Part shown: positions 59,181 to 64,000 of the stretch, piece after piece
Numbering within the stretch: position 1 is the stretch's first letter
How the letters are laid out: every line of letters starts with the position of its first letter
NCBI RefSeq assembly: GCF_900177425.1
Contig: NZ_LT840184.1
Span: 6,388,086-6,452,085 of the forward strand
From: Paenibacillus uliginis N3/975
Lineage (GTDB): Bacteria; Bacillota; Bacilli; Paenibacillales; Paenibacillaceae
Length of the DNA: 64,000 nucleotides
Direction of reading: 5' to 3'
Made by a program: the position numbers and the translations under genes
The notes under the pieces: generated by a model
Database searches by the model: none
The model's input: the letters and a program-made list of their open reading frames with translations, nothing else
Told to the model about the DNA's origin: nothing

Positions 59181-60485
59181 ATGTTAACAGCCGCTGTATG
59201 GGGCGGCGCAGGAGAGCATGGCCGTTCTTGTTATCTTATCGAGTGTGGTGGTGTGTCGGTATTATTGGATTGCGGTGTGAAAAAGACCGGCATCGGTGAG
59301 TATCCGCTCTTTGATCGTTCCAAGGTTTCAAGCTTATCTACCGTGTTCTTATCCCATGCGCATGAGGATCACTCCATGGCAATACCGATGCTGTACCGAA
59401 TGGGGTACGAAGGTGAAGTATGGACGACCCGGGCTACGTTGAATCAACTGCCGGCGTACTATGAAGCGTGGGAAAAGCAAGTCAGGAGCAAAGGCGGCGT
59501 TTTGCCGTACGAAAAGACCGACAGAGAGCGGGTCCGTTATCGCTGCATGGAGGAGTCGGCTGCTGCCGGCACTTGGTTTGAAACGGCTCCCGGGATTCGC
59601 GTCTGCTGGGGACCGAGCGGCCACTTGGCAGGCTCGATATGGTTATTGATTGAGATGGGTGGACAGCGGGTGTTTTACTCGGGAGACTATTGTGGAGAAT
59701 CCAGTCTGCTCCAGGCTAATTTACCAAGCGGGTCCGATCTGGAAGACATATCGCTCGCGATCGTGGATGCGGCCTATGGATCCAGACCAGAGGTACAGGA
59801 GCAAGAGCTTCAGCGATTGCTCGGGACCATCTCGGAGGTGTCGGACCGGGGAGGACATGTGCTGCTGCCTGTACCCGTATACGGTCGCGGGCAAGAGCTC
59901 CTGCCGATCATTGCAGCGTCTCTTCCCGAGATTCCGATCGTGTGCGAGGAGACACTTCTGCATGGCTTTCGTGAACTTGCAGCCTTCCAGGACTGGTTAA
60001 AGCCTGGCGCTCTTGAACGAACACGGCAAGCCATTCGCAGCGTGGCCACTTTCGTTGCAGATGCCGAAGGGGTTCAGGCTGCTCTCGCCGGTCCGCCTTC
60101 GATATTCTTCGCGCCAGACGGCTTGCTGCAAACATCGATTGCCCGGCAATACTACCGGGCTTTGTCCGAGGACCCGCGCCACGCGATCCTGTTCACCGGG
60201 CACCTCTACGAAGGCAGCTTCGGTGCCAAGGTCTGGCGGAAGCATAATGGCATGGACAAGACAGGCGCTGCAACGCTATTTGGATGCGAGGTGCAGCGAT
60301 TTCGATATAAGGTGCATCAAGGATTGCCGGATGTAAGGCGTATGTTAGAGCGGATTCGCCCACTTCAGACCCTGCTCGTTCATGCGGATAAAGGGGAGAC
60401 GGACCTGCTCGCGGCACGCTTAGTTGAGGAGGGCTTCACCGGGCTGCATTCTCTCGTTCCTGGGAAACAGCTGCTCGTAGTATAG
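59181..60485 (+). CDS. Metallo-beta-lactamase fold, beta-CASP-like hydrolase in the ABC operon
   Basis: A 434-residue cytoplasmic protein (no signal peptide). The metal-binding motif FLSHAHEDHSM gives H59, H61, D63 and H64; the further motifs are GPSGHLAGSIWLLIE, VFYSGDYCGESS, AIVDAAYGSRP and the final VHADKGETDLL. This is the pattern of RNase J/CPSF-73-like beta-CASP proteins and related phosphodiesterases. Because it is encoded in an import operon, a role in hydrolysing an imported phosphoester is as likely as one in RNA. Stop of the permease gene to its ATG: four bases. Part of this gene is copied at 62521-62710. Confidence 0.85.
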   Translation: MLTAAVWGGAGEHGRSCYLIECGGVSVLLDCGVKKTGIGEYPLFDRSKVSSLSTVFLSHAHEDHSMAIPMLYRMGYEGEVWTTRATLNQLPAYYEAWEKQVRSKGGVLPYEKTDRERVRYRCMEESAAAGTWFETAPGIRVCWGPSGHLAGSIWLLIEMGGQRVFYSGDYCGESSLLQANLPSGSDLEDISLAIVDAAYGSRPEVQEQELQRLLGTISEVSDRGGHVLLPVPVYGRGQELLPIIAASLPEIPIVCEETLLHGFRELAAFQDWLKPGALERTRQAIRSVATFVADAEGVQAALAGPPSIFFAPDGLLQTSIARQYYRALSEDPRHAILFTGHLYEGSFGAKVWRKHNGMDKTGAATLFGCEVQRFRYKVHQGLPDVRRMLERIRPLQTLLVHADKGETDLLAARLVEEGFTGLHSLVPGKQLLVV

Positions 60486-60521
60486 GGAAAGCGAAAAAAC
60501 ATGTGAGGGAGAGGATTGTGA

Positions 60522-61397
60522 ATGATTGGAAAACGGTTAACCCGAAAGTGGCTGGTCTTGATGCTTGTTATGGTTCTTCCCACGACGATGCTTGCACCTG
60601 CAACCATGCAAGGTGCCGCTTTAGAGCCGATGACGCCGAATTACGAGCTTAAGGTATTTCTGGATCCGGCGGTGGTGCTTGACGGGAACAAAGAGCTTAA
60701 ATCTGATGTCATGGCGTATTTCAACATGTCGACCACCGCTGAGAAGATGGCCGTTCAGTTCATGGATACGGAGAATCTGGATCTGAATCAGGCGGGTTGG
60801 TCAGTACGCATCCGCAAGAAAGAAGCTTACACTGACGAAAAGTTTGAGCTTGTATATAAGAAGCGTTATCCAATCATGAACGGAGATATCGATGGGGCGT
60901 TGATGCTAGCTGCTTCGGAAGGCTTTGAGGCTAGCGATACGAATTATGAAGCACAGGTCGATTGGGGATATCAGAAACAGACGCTGAGCATCAGCCGGAA
61001 GAAGACCATTAAGAAATCCGGGTACGAAGGAATGGAGCTGCCTACGCCCAAGGATTCAAGGAACTGGACGATTTCTGAAGCACCGGGCAAATTTGACAAT
61101 TGGCTCGGATCCGGCTGGGGGACTGGCCGATTGGCGGAGGTACACAAGGCGCGAGGCCCGGTAGATGCGAAACGGCATGTCGGCACTTGGAATGGAATAG
61201 AGACTTATGTAGAGGTATGGCAGTTGCTGAACAGCACCGGGACAGGTTTCGACTACATTGTGGAGGCTTCGTTCAAGTTGGATTCATCTACGGAGGCAGC
61301 CGCGAAAAAAGCGGGTTTTGAGGCTGATATGGCCGCTGCGGGATGGTTCCTGCCCGTGGATCAGCTGAAGACGCAGCTCATACTGGAACGATATTAA
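60522..61397 (+). CDS. Secreted CYTH-like (triphosphate tunnel) protein
   Basis: A 291-residue exported protein; ATG 60522 behind GAGGGAGAGG. A basic start, a hydrophobic core to about 30 and an A-x-A-type cleavage site make a signal peptide; no lipobox. The mature part looks like a divergent CYTH fold: NYELKVFL at the start (in place of the classical E-x-E-x-K), the basic strands WSVRIRKKE and FELVYKKRYP, then NYEAQVDWG and a late acidic strand DYIVEASFKLD. CYTH proteins bind and cleave triphosphates or polyphosphate inside a tunnel. Exported members are rare. Last gene of the operon. Confidence 0.72.
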   Translation: MIGKRLTRKWLVLMLVMVLPTTMLAPATMQGAALEPMTPNYELKVFLDPAVVLDGNKELKSDVMAYFNMSTTAEKMAVQFMDTENLDLNQAGWSVRIRKKEAYTDEKFELVYKKRYPIMNGDIDGALMLAASEGFEASDTNYEAQVDWGYQKQTLSISRKKTIKKSGYEGMELPTPKDSRNWTISEAPGKFDNWLGSGWGTGRLAEVHKARGPVDAKRHVGTWNGIETYVEVWQLLNSTGTGFDYIVEASFKLDSSTEAAAKKAGFEADMAAAGWFLPVDQLKTQLILERY

Positions 61398-61408
61398 GCG
61401 CTAAGGTG

Positions 61409-61446
61409 CAGGCCCCTTGTCCGGTTCTTCGGACAAGGGGCTTGTT
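61409..61446 (+). terminator. Terminator of the ABC-MBL-CYTH operon
   Basis: GCCCCTTGTCCG-GTTCTT-CGGACAAGGGGC, 12-bp perfect stem, followed by TTGTTG. No earlier terminator is visible after 55435, so all five genes lie on one transcript. Confidence 0.85.
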
Positions 61447-61518
61447 GCGCCTCAAGAAATATCAAGGCCATTGTCAGCAGAATGAAACCAGGATCCTTGC
61501 ATAGAGTTTGCAGAGCAG

Positions 61519-62151
61519 TTATAGTTCAAACTCCTGCTTACCGCGTTGTTCAAGATCTCGGGCGGTTTGACTTTGTTCAACGTTGTTTTGGTCCTTAAAG
61601 GTTCCCATTGCCCAATCATAAACCGGGTTTGTCACACCGAACCAGTAATTTTCATTTTTAAAATGATGCCATAAATGAATTTTCTTCATCCAACGTCCCC
61701 ACGGAGAAATTGGCTTTACTGGACGATGGGCTATATAATGCTTCCACTCATAAAACAATAAAAAAATCATAACACCGGCGATAAAAGCATTCGTGATTAC
61801 GAGATTTGAAGACATGAAGTAGGCAGCCACTCCGGCGATCGCCATGTTCGGCAACGAGTACCATAAAGGCAGAAATAATAAATTCAAATCATTAGGACTT
61901 GAATGATGATCGTAATGTAAGCGTTTAATTAACTTTAAGAAAAATGCATTTTTTGGTGTCTTAATATGAAAGAGAAATCTGTGGGTCAAGTATTCAATGA
62001 TTGAATAGGAAATCATCCCTATTACGAATGCGATGCAGGTCCCTACAGATGTTAGATTAGGAATCATAAATCCAAAACTAATGAAGAAGAGACCACTCAT
62101 GATGAATATGTCAGGGAAGAAGAAAAATTCTTTAACATACTTGGTTTTCAT
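61519..62151 (-). CDS. Fatty acid hydroxylase / sterol-desaturase-family membrane enzyme
   Basis: A 210-residue integral membrane di-iron enzyme with four helices. The histidine boxes are HRFLFH (about 58), HYDHHSS (about 78), HYIAH (about 138) and WHHFKNENYWFGV (about 160). Members hydroxylate fatty acids or carotenoids at the membrane. ATG 62151 behind GGAGGCGG, which lies within the last codons of a decayed gene upstream (TGA and ATG are adjacent), so translation was probably coupled to it. Confidence 0.88.
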   Translation of the reverse strand: MKTKYVKEFFFFPDIFIMSGLFFISFGFMIPNLTSVGTCIAFVIGMISYSIIEYLTHRFLFHIKTPKNAFFLKLIKRLHYDHHSSPNDLNLLFLPLWYSLPNMAIAGVAAYFMSSNLVITNAFIAGVMIFLLFYEWKHYIAHRPVKPISPWGRWMKKIHLWHHFKNENYWFGVTNPVYDWAMGTFKDQNNVEQSQTARDLEQRGKQEFEL

Positions 62152-62485
62152 TCATACCGCCTCCATTCTTCATAATTCTTGTCTATTTCTCCACAGGGAC
62201 AAACTTTTCTCCAGCGTTTTCCAGACAATTCTCTCGGTTTCGGTGGTAGCTCCCAATCCAATGCTGCATAAAGATGCGCATCATCCTTAAAATGTTCTAA
62301 ATGGGCAAGGAGGAAAGATATTCATCAGCGAAGTCAGATTTCCCTTGCTCATCCCTCCCATAATACGAATATGCATAGAAATCTGGCGGTATTACAAAAT
62401 TACTAATTGTGGTAATACTACAATTATATAACAATCCAAATTGTTTAAAATCAGCGATTGACCAAAAGTTTGGCAATACCAGCAT
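62152..62485 (-). pseudogene. Frameshifted, 5'-truncated gene upstream of the hydroxylase
   Basis: The minus strand reads NFWSIADFKQFGLLYN...DFADEYLSSL from 62485 to about 62316. After a one-base shift the protein continues AHLEHFKDDAHLYAALDWEL and ends RRYE at TGA 62152-62154, touching the hydroxylase start. The front end coincides with the edge of the inserted copy of the MBL gene, so it has been cut off. A CPCGEID pair of cysteines near the end is noticeable. I cannot name the family. Confidence 0.55.
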
Positions 62486-62520
62486 CCTGAGAGTTTCCTA
62501 CAAAAAGTGGATGTGCAAAT

Positions 62521-62710
62521 GCAGCGTCTCTTCCCGAGATTCCGATCGTGTGCGAGGAGACACTTCTGCATGGCTTTCGTGAACTTGCAGCCTTCCAGGA
62601 CTGGTTAAAGCCTGGCGCTCTCGAACGAACACGGCAAGTGATTCGCAGCGTGGCCACTTTCGTTGCAGATGCCGAAGGGGTTCAGGCTGCCCTATCTGGT
62701 CCGCCTTCGA
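62521..62710 (+). repeat. 190-bp diverged copy of part of the MBL gene (59913-60102)
   Basis: Base-by-base comparison gives 183 identities in 190 with no gaps. Of the changes, those at 62632 (CTT to CTC) and in the stretch 62694-62698 are mostly silent; the two at 62639-62640 change Ala to Val. The copy encodes ETLLHGFRELAAFQDWLK, in frame to TAG 62737-62739, but has no start signal. Mostly silent differences point to divergence under protein-level selection before transfer: a relative's allele rather than a fresh internal duplication. Confidence 0.9.
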
Positions 62711-62970
62711 AAGTAGTTCATATTTCTCTTGCCCAATAGTTATTGTAGGATCTATTATGGATTACGAAGATGACCGATGAGCCAACCAAGCACTTAATGA
62801 TATGGAAAAAAAAGCATAGTATTTAAGCTCAAAAGAAGGAGGATAATTATTATAAACAAAAGATGCTTTTAGGCAATCAGTATGGGGATCATCAATCGGC
62901 TAATTACATAAAGTAGAACATCCTTTGCTGTAGTTTACCTGCCGAAGGCTACTTTTAAGGAGAAAATGAA
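62711..62970. other. Intergenic stretch before the VanZ-RDD gene
   Basis: No gene recognised. AAGGAGG at 62839-62845 is followed by ATTATAAACAAAAGATGC and an early stop, a ribosome binding site without a usable reading frame, perhaps a remnant. Confidence 0.4.
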
Positions 62971-63987
62971 ATGCAAGTATATGTAATGCCTATTTTCGTT
63001 GCATTATCAGTTTGTTTTTTGTTAGCGGCAGTTCTAACGTTTCCATGGACAGTTTATCAATATCGTAAACATGGATACTTTAGCTTTTGGAAAACACTGC
63101 TTATTTTAAGCTTTATCTTTTATGGGTTAAGTGCTTTCTTTTTAGTGATTTTTCCAATACCCAGTGTTCGGAATAATTGTGTTTCGATTGATTCGGGTGC
63201 AAATTTCATTCAGAGTCGTCCTTTTCAATTTATTCGGGATATCACACGTGAAACGGGATTTCATTGGTCTGTCCCTTCAAGTTATATCGATTTGTTAACA
63301 ACGCGAGCCTTTTATCAAATGTTTTTTAATGTTTTGCTACTATTTCCTTTGGGTGTTTTTTTGAGATACTTCTTTAAGAGTAAAGCTAAATGGTTATATG
63401 CTACTCTTATTGGATTTGGTGTTTCGCTGTTCTTTGAAATAACCCAACTAACCGCATTATATGGTTTTTTTAAATGTCCTTACCGTATTTTTGATGTAGA
63501 TGATTTACTGACCAATACTACTGGGACTTTACTGGGCTTTCTACTTGCTCCCATGTTTTTGGTGTTAATTCCATCAAGAGAAATTCTGAATGAGCAGAGT
63601 CACTTCTTTAATAATCAAAGAAGAGCAACTTTTGGTTCTCAACTTATTGAGGTTCTTCTAAATATTATTTTTACCAGAGTGATTACAAGTTTTATTTTTG
63701 GGTTGCTAAAAAGACCAGGAATATTTGTTGAAGAGATTATTTTTGCCATCGTTTTCTTTGTACTTATGGTAGTTATTCCTGTAATATGGAAAGGAAATAC
63801 AATTGGTTCTGCAATTGTTCGTATGAAATTACTTCCGGAAAAGGGGAATTGGTTAGGAAGTTTCAGCCGACGTTACTTCATTGTCTATATACCTATGTTG
63901 TGTTCAACATTATCGAAAATATTTTCTAATAATATAGGTGAAGATCTTCTAGGGCCTGTCTTCAAACCTAAGCCAACCAAACCATAA
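62971..63987 (+). CDS. VanZ-like membrane protein with C-terminal RDD domain
   Basis: A 338-residue membrane protein; ATG 62971 after AAGGAGAAAATGAA. The first two thirds are VanZ-like (FYQMFFNVLLLFPLGVFLRY, FFEITQLTALYG, FDVDDLLTNTTGTLLG) with five helices. From about residue 225 an RDD-type domain follows (LLNIIFTRVITSFIFG; GNTIGSAIVRMKLL; IVYIPML), two or three more helices. VanZ itself gives low-level teicoplanin tolerance; family members far from van genes are widespread and of unknown role. The DNA is clearly more AT-rich than the ABC operon to its left. Confidence 0.85.
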   Translation: MQVYVMPIFVALSVCFLLAAVLTFPWTVYQYRKHGYFSFWKTLLILSFIFYGLSAFFLVIFPIPSVRNNCVSIDSGANFIQSRPFQFIRDITRETGFHWSVPSSYIDLLTTRAFYQMFFNVLLLFPLGVFLRYFFKSKAKWLYATLIGFGVSLFFEITQLTALYGFFKCPYRIFDVDDLLTNTTGTLLGFLLAPMFLVLIPSREILNEQSHFFNNQRRATFGSQLIEVLLNIIFTRVITSFIFGLLKRPGIFVEEIIFAIVFFVLMVVIPVIWKGNTIGSAIVRMKLLPEKGNWLGSFSRRYFIVYIPMLCSTLSKIFSNNIGEDLLGPVFKPKPTKP

Positions 63988-64000
63988 TGGAAGCCAGTGT

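Noticed and set aside
1..64000. CRISPR arrays, tRNA and rRNA genes, complete insertion sequences or prophage
   Set aside because: No regularly spaced direct repeats, no tRNA-like cloverleaf or rRNA sequence noticed, and no transposase, integrase or phage structural gene among the convincing frames.

Overview
The window looks like a chromosome segment of a Gram-positive, low-to-mid GC, Paenibacillus-like soil bacterium. The reasons are: strong aGGAGG-type ribosome binding sites with frequent GTG/TTG starts; two Lpl/Yes-style sugar ABC loci, each with a YesM-type kinase and a large AraC-type response regulator; lipoprotein solute-binding proteins; BlaI/M56, DesK/DesR-like and YeiB-like proteins; and DbpA/YxiN. 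I see no rRNA, tRNA, CRISPR array, complete insertion sequence or phage module.

Layout. 1-3.1 kb: an AT-rich left flank with the end of a TPR-containing putative MidA-like methyltransferase, a coding fragment, a 23-codon stub of an ECF sigma factor, and a zinc-ribbon/membrane/leucine-rich-repeat protein. 3.1-3.86 kb: decayed DNA, including a clear remnant of a GH38 alpha-mannosidase. 3.9-14.0 kb: an N-glycan uptake and degradation locus (YesM kinase, AraC-type regulator, two permeases, lipoprotein, secreted GH85 endo-beta-N-acetylglucosaminidase with PKD and CBM32-like domains). 14.1-16.1 kb: TetR/MFS divergent pair with three operator copies. 16.3-19.4 kb: a 1046-residue double-kinase hybrid sensor. 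19.8-23.5 kb: small membrane protein plus XRE regulator, then BlaI/M56 pair. 23.5-25.0 kb: dbpA. 25.4-28.2 kb: LacI regulator and oligo-1,6-glucosidase with three LacI operators.

28.2-29.1 kb: HEPN-like helical protein divergent from an XRE regulator (a second XRE regulator of the same type lies at 52.3 kb). 29.4-32.4 kb: DUF418 membrane protein and DesK/DesR-like two-component system. 32.5-36.5 kb: TPR-SUKH protein, an AAC(3)-type acetyltransferase behind a terminator-like leader hairpin, and a chemoreceptor. 36.8-43.2 kb (minus strand): a second sugar ABC locus with its own kinase and regulator. 43.6-46.6 kb: DUF4358 lipoprotein, MBOAT acyltransferase and DHHW/AlgX-like protein (cell-surface O-acylation). 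46.7-51.0 kb: F420 ligase-family protein/LysR and EamA/LysR divergent pairs. 51.2 kb: Bax-inhibitor-1 protein. 52.7-54.2 kb: two tandem GT2 glycosyltransferases, one apparently lacking the catalytic ED pair.

54.4-61.4 kb is the most unusual block: LysR, then a four-bp-overlapping ABC importer (ATPase, lipoprotein, fused double permease), a cytoplasmic metallo-beta-lactamase/beta-CASP-like protein and a secreted CYTH-like (triphosphate tunnel) protein. I infer uptake and processing of a phosphorylated or metal-complexed ligand. 61.5-64 kb: fatty acid hydroxylase, a frameshifted pseudogene, a 190-bp diverged copy of part of the MBL gene, and a VanZ-RDD membrane protein in AT-rich DNA.
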